Assembly (NCBI GenBank): GCA_964568365.1
Contig: CAZMQF010000068.1
Coordinates: 1 to 13,004, forward strand
Source of the DNA: CAYLMG01 sp964568365
GTDB lineage: Bacteria > Planctomycetota > Phycisphaerae > Sedimentisphaerales > Anaerobacaceae
Direction: 5' to 3'
Length of the DNA: 13,004 nucleotides
A model generated the notes under the pieces. It was not told the DNA's origin and made no database searches. It saw only the letters and a list, made by a program, of their open reading frames with translations. Positions 1 to 7,154 of this stretch are shown one piece after another. Numbering within the stretch: the first letter of the stretch is position 1; the number at the start of each line of letters is the position of its first letter. Position numbers and translations under genes: made by a program.

Positions 1-33
1 GGAAATCTTCGCTTTTGCGAAAAATCTTAATCT

Positions 34-122
34 GTGTCAATCAGCGAAATCAGTGGCTAAATTTAATTTTGTAAATCCTGTTATCCTGTCTGAGAAAAAT
101 CAGTGTCAATCAGCGAAATCAG
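34..122. repeat. Short direct repeat pair at the left edge
   Basis: The 20-base word gtgtcaatcagcgaaatcag occurs identically at 34-53 and 103-122, 69 bases apart. Each copy has a similar aatc-rich lead-in and is followed by a similar g(g/a)(c/t)taa-like tail. Between them, 75-90 holds a smaller internal repeat of atcctgt. A small hairpin (TTCGC-TTTT-GCGAA) lies just before, at 8-21. No open reading frame fits this stretch. It looks like dispersed intergenic repeat material rather than a gene or CRISPR array: there are only two copies and no consistent repeat/spacer pattern. Confidence 0.6.
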
Positions 123-132
123 CGATTAAGAA

Positions 133-357
133 TTATAAATTATACTCTTTAATTTTTCTGTACAGTGTTCTTTCGCCGATACCGAGGATTTTGGCGGCCT
201 TTTCGCGATTGTTGCCGGTCCGGGTAAGGGTATCCATAATCGCCTGCTTTTCAATTTCGTTAAGCGACATTCCGGATAAATCCTTAGCGGCTTTTACGCC
301 CGCACTTAGCTGTCTCCTGCGCGAAATATCAGGCGGAATGTCACAGACGTCGAGCAG
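133..357 (-). pseudogene. C-terminal Fis-type HTH remnant of an NtrC-family sigma-54 response regulator
   Basis: On the minus strand a 74-codon frame runs from just after a TAG (358-360) to a TAA at 133-135. Its residues read as the end of an NtrC/AtoC-type regulator. First comes the linker after the AAA+ domain (LDVCDIPPDI), then SLNEIEKQAIMDTLTRTGNN, then the Fis-like helix-turn-helix REKAAKILGIGERTLYRKIKEY. There is no ATG or GTG start at the head, no ribosome binding site, and no AAA+ or receiver domain upstream, where the glutamine synthetase gene begins to end only 20 bases away. I read it as the surviving tail of a deleted regulator gene. An expressed stand-alone HTH starting at an internal ATG (GMSLNEIE) is possible but unsupported. 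Confidence 0.7.
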
Positions 358-377
358 CTATGATGCCGGCCAGTACT

Positions 378-2486
378 TTATTTCATAAACAACATTTCAG
401 CATAGCTCGGCAGCGGCCAAAGGTCGGAACTAACAATTGTCTCGAGCTGGTCGGCAAACTTACGCAAATTTTTCATTTCTGGAATAACACTGTTGCGGTA
501 AAAATCGCCCTTTTTATAACAATCGGGGGCAGATGAAGCCTTATCTATCGCCCTCTCAAGAGCTTCAACCGCACCGGTTACAGATTCAACAAGCTTTGTA
601 AGCGAATCCAGCAATTTTTTCTGCACGGCATTGTCGGCACCAACCGATACAAGAGACGAAACCGTATCGGCAACGCTTTTGCAGTAGCAGTTTGCTGCAG
701 GGACAATCTGACGTTTCGCAATGTTACGCATCGTCACTGCCTCGATATTGACGCTTATCACATAAGCTTCCATAAGAATTTCCGTCCTTGCCCGGAGTTC
801 ATCTTTGCTGAGAACATGATGTTTTTCGAAAAGTTCAACATTCTCCCTGTTCATAATATTGCCAAGGGCTTCGACCGTCGACACAATATTCGGTAAACCT
901 CGTTTCTCCGCTTCTATGACCCAATCCTCAGTATAGTTGTCACCGTTATAGAGTATACGGCTATGCTCTGAAGCGATCTTTTGCAGAATCTTCTGAACCT
1001 CAGCCTTAACATCGCCGTTATTTTCGAGCTCGTCAGCAATTTCAGAAAGTACTGCTGCGACAATAGTATTCAGGACAAACGCAGGCCCCGCGGTTGACTG
1101 GGTTGAACCGACCATCCTGAATTCAAATTTATTGCCGGTAAACGCGAAAGGTGAAGTTCTGTTTCTATCGGTACAATCTTTCGGCAGCGGAGGTAAAGTT
1201 GATACACCAAGCTTAAGCTCGCCGCCCCCTTTCGAAGTTTTAGCTTCGCCCGCAACGAGCTGTTCAATAATATCAGTCAGTTGATCACCGAGGAAAACTG
1301 AAACAATCGCAGGTGGAGCCTCATGACCGCCAAGACGATGCTCATTACCGGCATTGGCAACCGAGGCTCTTAATAATTTAGCATATTTATCAACGGCTTT
1401 TATCACTGCGCAAATCATTACAAGAAAGACCATATTTTCATGAGGTGTAACACCAGGATCCAAAAGGTTAATGCCGTCATCAGTTACCATACTCCAGTTG
1501 ACATGCTTTCCTGAACCGTTAACGCCCGCAAAAGGCTTCTCGTGAAGCAGGCAAACAAAACCGTGCTTCAGCGCCACCTTTTGCAATGTTTCCATTGTCA
1601 ATTGATTATGGTCGGTTGCGATATTTACAGTTCCGAAAACCGGTGCCAGCTCATACTGTGCTGGTGACACTTCATTATGTTGTGTTTTCGCAGGCACGCC
1701 GAGCTTCCAAAGCTCTGTGTTGACCTCATGCATAAACGAAGCAACCCTTTCATGCAGAGTTCCGAAATAATGGTCACCCAATTCCTGCCCTCTCGGGGAC
1801 GGCGCACCGAAAAGTGTCCTGCCCGTCAGAACCAGGTCCAGACGTTTCTCATAAAACGAGCGGTCAATAAGAAAATATTCCTGTTCAGGCCCTAAGGTTG
1901 CAGTAACACGCTTTGAACTGCTGTTACCCAAAGCTCTCAAAACTCTCATAGCCTGCGTATTCAAAGCATCCATCGAACGGAGCAAGGGAGTCTTTTTGTC
2001 AAGTGCCAGACCCGTATAGGAACAAAAGGCACTGGGGATATAGAGGGTAATATTTTCGCCGTCTTTCTTAATAAATACAGGGCTTGTGCAGTCCCAGGCA
2101 GTGTATCCTCTTGCCTCAAAAGTAGCCCTCAGCCCACCCGACGGAAAAGATGAAGCATCGGGTTCGCCCTGATATAACTCTCTGCCGGAAAATTCCATTA
2201 TCACTCCACCGTCCGGAGTCGGTGAAATAAAGGAATCGTGCTTTTCAGCAGTAAGCCCGGTCATCGGCTGAAACCAATGACAATAATGCGTCGCACCTTT
2301 TTCAATAGCCCAGTCCTTGATAGCATTTGCAACCACACCGGCAAGTGACGAGTCAAGAAACTCCGAACCCTCGATTGTCCTCTTTAGAGATTTATAAACA
2401 TCCTTCGGCAAACGCTCGCGCATTACCACTTCATTGAAAACACTTGAGCCGAACAACTCAGTGATTGATTCATAATTTTCGTTCAT
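378..2486 (-). CDS. glnN: Glutamine synthetase, type III (GlnN)
   Basis: ATP-dependent ligation of ammonia to glutamate to give glutamine in the cytoplasm; the entry step of nitrogen assimilation. At 702 residues it has the length of GSIII, well above GSI/GSII (about 350-470). The GSIII-specific stretch FPSGGLRATFEARGYTAWD lies near residues 113-131. Catalytic-core motifs follow in order: GPEQEYFLIDR, HNEVSPAQYELAP, HEKPFAGVNGSGKHVNW, NEHRLGGHEAPPAI and NRTSPFAFTGNKFEFRMVGS. The C-terminus (SDLWPLPSYAEMLFMK) is family-like, so the gene appears intact. Start: ATG at 2486, with GGGAG at 2494-2498. A strong sigma-54 promoter lies 134 bases upstream, and a sigma-54 activator is divergently encoded. 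Together these point to nitrogen-responsive sigma-54 control. The gene is monocistronic as far as can be seen. Confidence 0.96.
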   Translation of the reverse strand: MNENYESITELFGSSVFNEVVMRERLPKDVYKSLKRTIEGSEFLDSSLAGVVANAIKDWAIEKGATHYCHWFQPMTGLTAEKHDSFISPTPDGGVIMEFSGRELYQGEPDASSFPSGGLRATFEARGYTAWDCTSPVFIKKDGENITLYIPSAFCSYTGLALDKKTPLLRSMDALNTQAMRVLRALGNSSSKRVTATLGPEQEYFLIDRSFYEKRLDLVLTGRTLFGAPSPRGQELGDHYFGTLHERVASFMHEVNTELWKLGVPAKTQHNEVSPAQYELAPVFGTVNIATDHNQLTMETLQKVALKHGFVCLLHEKPFAGVNGSGKHVNWSMVTDDGINLLDPGVTPHENMVFLVMICAVIKAVDKYAKLLRASVANAGNEHRLGGHEAPPAIVSVFLGDQLTDIIEQLVAGEAKTSKGGGELKLGVSTLPPLPKDCTDRNRTSPFAFTGNKFEFRMVGSTQSTAGPAFVLNTIVAAVLSEIADELENNGDVKAEVQKILQKIASEHSRILYNGDNYTEDWVIEAEKRGLPNIVSTVEALGNIMNRENVELFEKHHVLSKDELRARTEILMEAYVISVNIEAVTMRNIAKRQIVPAANCYCKSVADTVSSLVSVGADNAVQKKLLDSLTKLVESVTGAVEALERAIDKASSAPDCYKKGDFYRNSVIPEMKNLRKFADQLETIVSSDLWPLPSYAEMLFMK

Positions 2487-2556
2487 TCTTTTACTCCCGC
2501 CTAATTACACCTTTCAACGTTTATCATTCAAAAATAACCAAATAAAATTACCCAAT

Positions 2557-2603
2557 TGCCTTACCACCCCTCTCGCCGGTGCGAATCCTTATACACTCAG
2601 GCA
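2557..2603 (-). promoter_or_regulatory. GC-rich foldable segment in the glnN leader
   Basis: This is an island of high GC inside an otherwise AT-rich intergenic region, and it lies within the predicted glnN transcript leader. On the minus strand TGCCT (2603-2599) can pair with AGGCA (2561-2557). Inside that, CACC (2581-2578) can pair with GGTG (2568-2565) around a 9-base loop. I do not recognise it as a glutamine (glnA) riboswitch or any other known class. The fold is weak and was found by eye. Confidence 0.25.
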
Positions 2604-2628
2604 GATCAAGAACAAATATCCTAATATA

Positions 2629-2647
2629 GTTGCAAAACGTGTGCCAG
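2629..2647 (-). promoter_or_regulatory. Sigma-54 (-24/-12) promoter for glnN
   Basis: Read on the minus strand the site is C-TGGCAC-N5-TTGCA-AC, with TGGCAC at 2646-2641 and TTGCA at 2635-2631. The invariant GG and GC are separated by exactly 10 bases, as in canonical sigma-54 promoters. With -12 at 2632, transcription would start near 2620, giving a 5' leader of about 134 bases before the glnN ATG. The only gene it can serve is glnN, and the divergent neighbour encodes a sigma-54 activator. Confidence 0.85.
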
Positions 2648-2727
2648 AATTAGGAAAAATCAGATAACTATATTATATAAAAAGAGTTATAAAAAATCGC
2701 CACCTACATTTTGCCCGCCTACGTATA

Positions 2728-2766
2728 ACATATATGTATTTCTACGCTATAATAATACAAATATGT
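2728..2766. promoter_or_regulatory. Candidate activator sites: ACA-N4-TGT palindromes
   Basis: ACATATATGT (2728-2737, a perfect palindrome) and ACAAATATGT (2757-2766) are centred 29 bases apart, close to three helical turns. They sit about -113 and -142 relative to the predicted glnN start, the usual distance for sigma-54 enhancer sites. A third match, ACAATTATGT, is at 2886-2895, and a degraded one, ACATATTTGA, at 2856-2865. The region is very AT-rich, so chance is a serious alternative. Binding by the adjacent activator is inference. Confidence 0.3.
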
Positions 2767-2882
2767 GATTAATATATTAGCTTCGACAAAAGAATATAAA
2801 TCTGTAACCTATCATTATTTAAAAGATTAAGGAAAAAATTAAAAAATTAGCCCTAACATATTTGAAATATTAATGAATTAAC

Positions 2883-2910
2883 TTTACAATTATGTATGAT
2901 ATTATATAAT
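2883..2910 (+). promoter_or_regulatory. Sigma-70-like promoter for the sigma-54 activator gene
   Basis: TTTACA (2883-2888) is separated by 16 bases from a perfect TATAAT (2905-2910), about 40 bases upstream of the activator ATG. The ACAATTATGT palindrome (2886-2895) overlaps the -35 box and spacer, so autoregulation by a bound protein is conceivable. The AT-rich context lowers the weight of the -10 match. Confidence 0.5.
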
Positions 2911-2949
2911 AAATTTCAAAAAAGTTGTTTCAATAAGGATTAGAACGCA

Positions 2950-4518
2950 ATGACTGTGAATAAAAATACAAGTACTGTTGAGCAGTCAAACTTCCCAAAC
3001 AGCCTTGATACCCTTTACAAAATCAGCCAGATTCTTGCCGCAGGATTAAATCAAAGGCAGACCCTCGCTGAAGTGCTTGATATGCTCGACAATGAACTGG
3101 GGATGAAAAGGGGAACGATAACCCTTTTGGCACCGAGCGGAGATGAGATAACAACCGAAGTCACGCTAAATCCGCCTGAAAATCGCAATACAAAAGTAAG
3201 CTATCAAATCGGAGAAGGCATAACAGGCAAAGTCATGCAAACCGGCAAGGCAATGATAGTACCTAAGGTATCGGAAGAGCCTTTGTTTCTCAACCGCTTG
3301 GGCAGAGGAAAAGAAACAAAAGAAGAGATAAGCTTTATCTGTGTGCCTATCTCGATAGATAAAGAAACAATAGGAACGATATCAATTGATAGGGTATTTA
3401 ATAAAAAAATCCCTCTTGAAGACGACTTGCGGGTATTGAGTATTGTAGCAAGTATGATAGCAAATAACGTAAGAGGCCAGCGAGAGGAAGAATCGCTTCG
3501 CCGAATGCTCGAAGATGAAAATATAAGACTTCGCAGCGAGCTTGAGGACCGGTTCAGGCCGGAAAACATCATCGGCAACTCCAATGCTATGTGCGATGTT
3601 TACAAACAAATACACCAGGTTGCAGCAAGTGACACCACGGTCCTGATACGAGGTGAATCGGGCACAGGCAAGGAATTGGCAGCTCATGCTATTCACTACT
3701 CGAGTCCGCGAGCAAACGGCCCGTTTATAAAAGTAAATTGCGCTGCCCTTAACGAAAACCTGCTGGAGAGCGAGTTATTCGGCCACGAGAAAGGAGCTTT
3801 CACAGGGGCCATTCAAAGCCGAAAAGGACGGCTGGAAGAGTCTTATGGCGGAACGGTTTTCCTCGATGAAATTGGAGATTTCTCACTGGTCATCCAGGTT
3901 AAGCTGCTGCGTGTTCTCCAGGAGCGCCAGTTTGAACGTGTCGGCAGCAATAAAACTCTCGAAACGAATGCAAGAATCATAGCCGCGACAAACCACGACC
4001 TTGAAAAGGCTGTTGATGATGGCAGCTTTCGTCAGGACCTGTACTATCGCATAAACGTATTCCCGATTTTTCTGCCGCCATTGCGTGACCGCAAGGATGA
4101 TATTCTTTTGCTGGCAGATTATTTTGTAGAAAAGTATTCAAAGAAAATGAATAAAGATGTCAGGCGGATAAGTACGCCGGCAATCAATATGATGGTTGCT
4201 TACCACTGGCCTGGCAACGTCAGAGAGCTGGAGAATTGCATCGAAAGGGCAGTACTTTTGAGCTCCGACAGTGTGATTCACGGCCACCATTTGCCGCCGA
4301 CACTGCAGACATCGGAAGCAACAGATACTATCGGCAGCGGTTCATTAAAGGAAAGGGTGGAGCTTTTTGAACGAGATGTAATTATCGATGCCTTAAAGCG
4401 AAATAACGGCAGCGTTGTCGCGGCAGCACGCGATCTAAATTCAACTTCAAGGATCATAGGATACAAAATCAAAGAACTGGGAATTGACTATAAAAAATAT
4501 CGCAGGAAGAGGAGCTGA
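2950..4518 (+). CDS. NifA-like sigma-54-dependent transcriptional activator (GAF-AAA+-Fis HTH)
   Basis: A bacterial enhancer-binding protein that uses ATP hydrolysis to open sigma-54 promoters. Its 522 residues fall into three parts. A GAF sensor domain lies at about 15-180, followed by a charged helical linker. The AAA+ domain spans about 205-440, with Walker A GESGTGKE near 235, the sigma-54-contacting GAFTGA loop near 282 and Walker B FLDE near 303-307. A C-terminal Fis-type helix-turn-helix lies at about 487-512 (VVAAARDLNSTSRIIGYKIKELGI). There is no receiver domain, so control is through the GAF domain, as in NifA, and not by phosphorylation. ATG start with AAGGA 10 bases upstream. It is divergent from glnN, whose promoter is sigma-54 type, which makes glnN the likely target. 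No nif genes are visible, so the symbol nifA is not justified. The ligand is unknown; 2-oxoglutarate would be a natural guess. Confidence 0.92.
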   Translation: MTVNKNTSTVEQSNFPNSLDTLYKISQILAAGLNQRQTLAEVLDMLDNELGMKRGTITLLAPSGDEITTEVTLNPPENRNTKVSYQIGEGITGKVMQTGKAMIVPKVSEEPLFLNRLGRGKETKEEISFICVPISIDKETIGTISIDRVFNKKIPLEDDLRVLSIVASMIANNVRGQREEESLRRMLEDENIRLRSELEDRFRPENIIGNSNAMCDVYKQIHQVAASDTTVLIRGESGTGKELAAHAIHYSSPRANGPFIKVNCAALNENLLESELFGHEKGAFTGAIQSRKGRLEESYGGTVFLDEIGDFSLVIQVKLLRVLQERQFERVGSNKTLETNARIIAATNHDLEKAVDDGSFRQDLYYRINVFPIFLPPLRDRKDDILLLADYFVEKYSKKMNKDVRRISTPAINMMVAYHWPGNVRELENCIERAVLLSSDSVIHGHHLPPTLQTSEATDTIGSGSLKERVELFERDVIIDALKRNNGSVVAAARDLNSTSRIIGYKIKELGIDYKKYRRKRS

Positions 4519-4575
4519 TTATGACGGCATGGGCAAGTACCGACATTTAAGAAGCTGTACCAAAGACAAGAAGAT

Positions 4576-4701
4576 ATGTTGACACTGATAAATACTAATA
4601 TGATGCAGCCGGCGATAGGGCCGGTGGGGCTGGATTATATCGCAGGGGCTGCGAAAAAGTGCGGCATCAATACCGAGCTGGTCGATTTGTGCCTGTGGTA
4701 G
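4576..4701 (+). pseudogene. N-terminal fragment of a B12-binding / radical-SAM-like protein
   Basis: A 41-codon frame (ATG at 4576, TAG at 4699-4701) begins MLTLINTNMMQPAIGPVG and continues LDYIAGAAKKCGINTELVDLC. This is the typical first beta-alpha-beta of the cobalamin-binding domain that heads many B12-dependent radical SAM enzymes: a hydrophobic strand, then N-x-N/P-x-M, then P-x-G-L-x-Y-x-A-G, then a strand ending in D. The frame then stops; no remainder of the domain and no CxxxCxxC cluster follows in any plus-strand frame. I interpret it as the stump of a deleted gene. It could be translated as a short peptide, but nothing supports a function. Confidence 0.55.
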
Positions 4702-4782
4702 AAAAGTTCAAAGACGTGGTTAAAGTATATGAAAATAGCGAAAAAACCCTTCAACTTATCTGCGATGTGATATCTCAAAAAA

Positions 4783-5019
4783 TTATTTGTCTTCTCCCAT
4801 AGAACGCTGTAGTATCAGCGTAAAATCTGCTTTTGTCAAAGATACATTTACTCTGCCTAAAAGTATGTTACCGGAAACAAAATCGGCCTTACTGTTATAA
4901 GACCAAGTGATAGTATAAAGAAATACGAAAATTAAAAACAAGCTGCAATACAGCCGATAATATTCACCTCACAAGTACGTAAACACATTCAATCTATTCC
5001 TTCCGGGCGTTTCTTTCAT
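4783..5019 (-). pseudogene. Small one-helix membrane protein ORF interrupted by an in-frame TGA
   Basis: On the minus strand one frame runs from ATG (5019-5017) to TAA (4785-4783), 78 codons before the stop, broken once by TGA at 4971-4969. Before the TGA it reads MKETPGRNRLNVFTYL. After it comes a hydrophobic helix (about LYCSLFLIFVFLYTITW) and then a polar tail, NSKADFVSGNILLGRVNVSL plus about 15 more residues. The continuous frame on both sides suggests a real small membrane protein with a nonsense mutation. Alternatives are read-through, or a shorter product using a non-ATG start after the good Shine-Dalgarno-like GAGGTG that straddles the TGA. I do not recognise the family. Confidence 0.35.
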
Positions 5020-5225
5020 TCGCTAACCGTTAAGCGACAATAAAAAATCACCGAAAATAATAATTAAATGTAAGGCTAACGGTACGAATATCATGATTTT
5101 TTCGGGGGTACGATTGTGTTTTTGAAAAAAACCACCTCGACAAGTTACTCTTTGTCTTTAGCAACTCGCCTATCTTCCCGGTATCACCATAAGTGCTTGC
5201 TGAAAAAATTGAGGTAGAACAAGAA

Positions 5226-7109
5226 ATGAAAAATAAAAACAAAACACTCATAATAGTTTTCGCTTTAGTTTTATGTGTCCAAAGCTGGCCGCTGCTGGCA
5301 GAACCTAAAGAGCCAAACGACCATTCGGAGCTTTTCGAGATGAGTATCGAGGAGTTGATGGAAATACCGGTAGTTTTCGCACCAAGCAAAAGGGCGCAGC
5401 CGATTACAGAGGCGGCGCAAAGCGTGGAAATTATTACAGCCGAAGATATAAGACAGTCAGGAGCAATAACTATTGCTGATGTGCTGAGGAATGTAGCTGG
5501 TGTTCAGATAAGACAAACTTCGGTTAGCAGTCATGCGGTAGGCATTCGCGGTTTCGCCGATGCTCAACACGTATTGATTACACTCAATGGTAACAGCGCA
5601 TATTTACATCATGTCAACCACACATACCTTGATTTAATACCTGTAGCGTTAGATGAAATCGACCGCATTGAAATCTTAAAAGGTCCCAGCGGAGTATTCT
5701 ATGGCGGCTCTGCTTTTAGCGGTGTAATAAACATCGTAACAAAGAAGCCTGAGCAGTTAAAAGGAACTGAGATGCATTTAACCGGCGGGAACTATCACAC
5801 CTGGCGCGGTACTTTGCTTCACGGTGGAGGTAACAAAAAATGGGAATACAGCGTAGGTACCGACTTTTTCGAGTCCGACTATATGTCCTCGCCAAGAGCA
5901 TATTTTATGCACAAAGACACAAGCACCTTTTATGGAGCTGCAACGGTATTATATCACATTGATGATGAATCATCTTTTTCGGTAGATTTACGGCAGCGTT
6001 ATACCGACGACGATATCACACGTCACTGCACGAATATAAGAAACACCTATCTTACTTTGCGTTACGAACGGCCTAACTTCTGGGTGAGAGGTTTCTTTAA
6101 CAAACAATTCAAAAACGCTATCTCGCGATACCTTAATGTGGATGACACAAACTATGAACTCGAGATTATGAAGATATTTAAGTGGGGCAAGAATGTTACA
6201 AGCATAGGTGGATTTGCCAAGCAAGTTGGTTTTACAGTCAAGAACAACACCGGCAGCAAGCATACAAGCGATATTGAAAGCTATGCTATAAAAGCGGAAA
6301 ATGAGCATCACTTATCCGACAAACTCATTCTAACAATCGGCGGCCGCGCAGAATACTTTTCCAGAGTTGGTTTGGTCAGTCTCGGGCGTGGCAGCCTTAT
6401 CTATAAACCGCGCGAAGACCAGCGGGTTGCTTTAAGCATAGCCAGCGGCTACTATCTTCCTTCTCTTGCTCAGCTTTACGGTTGGGGCGATATCTTACCT
6501 AATAAATACAATCCTTCCTTAAATGAGGAAAAAATTACTTCGTATGAAATATCTTATTATGGACAGTTAAGCAAGAAGATAAGAATGAATTCTGCTGTTT
6601 TCTATAATGAGTACCGTGGTCTTATTCCAAACTTCTCGAGCTTAACACCCACGAATTCCGTCAACGCACATCAAAGCGGCTTAGAATTAGGTTTCGACTA
6701 TGTAATTAACTCCTGGTTAAGAGGTTTCGCCAATTATACATACCAGAGGATTCACCGCAGTGACACTAAAAGTAAAGAAGTGGACCCCAAGAATATGATC
6801 AATTTTGGCTTGCGAGCCAACAAAGGCAGTTGGTCCTCCAGCATAACCTGCCACTATGTTGACAAGTTCTACGAGATATACGATGCAGCTAATCCGGCAT
6901 TAGGCCGCCTGTCTGCGATACAAAAAGTGGACCCATATCTCACAGTTGACGCTCGTATTGCCTATAGGCCGATGGATAACCTTGAAATTGCGATAGCTGC
7001 TCTTAATCTGCTCAATGATGTACATTATGAAACCAATCCAACAGGCGGATTGATAAATGCTGACAAGGTCGGTCGACGGTTAATGGCAACAGTAAGCTAC
7101 AAATTTTAG
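5226..7109 (+). CDS. TonB-dependent outer-membrane receptor
   Basis: A gated 22-strand barrel that binds a ligand outside the cell and imports it, or signals its presence, using TonB/ExbBD energy. I prefer ATG at 5226 (627 residues) over an in-frame GTG at 5193. GAGG at 5211-5214 is well placed for it, and the protein then starts directly with a signal peptide (KNKNK, then a hydrophobic core, cleavage near LLA-EP). An N-terminal SIEELMEIPV segment precedes the plug domain (about 45-170), which carries the family motif GPSGVFYGGSAFSGVINIVTKKP near 153-175. The rest is barrel, ending in aromatic F as outer-membrane proteins do (VSYKF). It resembles the BtuB/CirA/FepA class; the ligand cannot be told from sequence. 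It is the first gene of an operon with YfiR-like, kinase and regulator genes (45 bases to the next). Confidence 0.93.
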   Translation: MKNKNKTLIIVFALVLCVQSWPLLAEPKEPNDHSELFEMSIEELMEIPVVFAPSKRAQPITEAAQSVEIITAEDIRQSGAITIADVLRNVAGVQIRQTSVSSHAVGIRGFADAQHVLITLNGNSAYLHHVNHTYLDLIPVALDEIDRIEILKGPSGVFYGGSAFSGVINIVTKKPEQLKGTEMHLTGGNYHTWRGTLLHGGGNKKWEYSVGTDFFESDYMSSPRAYFMHKDTSTFYGAATVLYHIDDESSFSVDLRQRYTDDDITRHCTNIRNTYLTLRYERPNFWVRGFFNKQFKNAISRYLNVDDTNYELEIMKIFKWGKNVTSIGGFAKQVGFTVKNNTGSKHTSDIESYAIKAENEHHLSDKLILTIGGRAEYFSRVGLVSLGRGSLIYKPREDQRVALSIASGYYLPSLAQLYGWGDILPNKYNPSLNEEKITSYEISYYGQLSKKIRMNSAVFYNEYRGLIPNFSSLTPTNSVNAHQSGLELGFDYVINSWLRGFANYTYQRIHRSDTKSKEVDPKNMINFGLRANKGSWSSSITCHYVDKFYEIYDAANPALGRLSAIQKVDPYLTVDARIAYRPMDNLEIAIAALNLLNDVHYETNPTGGLINADKVGRRLMATVSYKF

Positions 7110-7154
7110 GAAGAGGTAATAAGGGAAAAATCCTGTTCGATATCAAGAGGAAAA

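Larger units (their letters stand above)
4519..5192. other. Degraded intergenic region with gene fragments
   Basis: This stretch of 674 bases between the activator and the receptor operon has no intact gene. It begins with a tiny ORF, 4521-4550 (9 codons, GGAG 6 bases before its ATG), that may be the start of a lost gene. It then holds the cobalamin-domain fragment (4576-4701) and the TGA-interrupted membrane ORF (4783-5019, minus), listed separately. From 5020 to 5192 I see only a short direct repeat (ggtacga at 5081-5087 and 5107-5113) and a weak hairpin (GACAA...TTGTC) near 5139-5156. I found no clear terminator or recognisable riboswitch. Confidence 0.5.

Noticed and set aside
1..130. CRISPR-like array at the left edge
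   Set aside because: There are only two repeat copies, the unit between them has its own internal repeat, and no cas gene is nearby.
53..388. A 111-codon plus-strand frame at the left edge
   Set aside because: It lies opposite the regulator HTH relic and the repeat pair, has no family-like features, and its residues are explained by the antisense of the HTH coding sequence.
2650..2949. Classical NifA upstream activator site TGT-N10-ACA
   Set aside because: I checked TGT occurrences in the intergenic region and none is followed by ACA at the required distance.
2950..4518. Naming the activator nifA
   Set aside because: The architecture matches NifA, but no nitrogenase genes are in view and the obvious target is glnN.
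4698..4802. Plus-strand open frame reading EKFKDVVKVYENSEKTLQLICDVISQKI
   Set aside because: It looks helical and protein-like, but it has no start codon, is only 35 codons long, partly opposes the minus-strand membrane ORF and matches no family I recognise.
5020..5225. Cobalamin or cyclic di-GMP riboswitch ahead of the TonB receptor
   Set aside because: Receptor leaders often carry one, so I looked for a B12 box and the GEMM core elements. Neither the conserved core words nor a matching stem arrangement is present.
5048..5389. Minus-strand frame of 113 codons across the receptor start
   Set aside because: It is antisense to the signal peptide and plug coding region, with serine- and leucine-rich low-information residues and no ribosome binding site.
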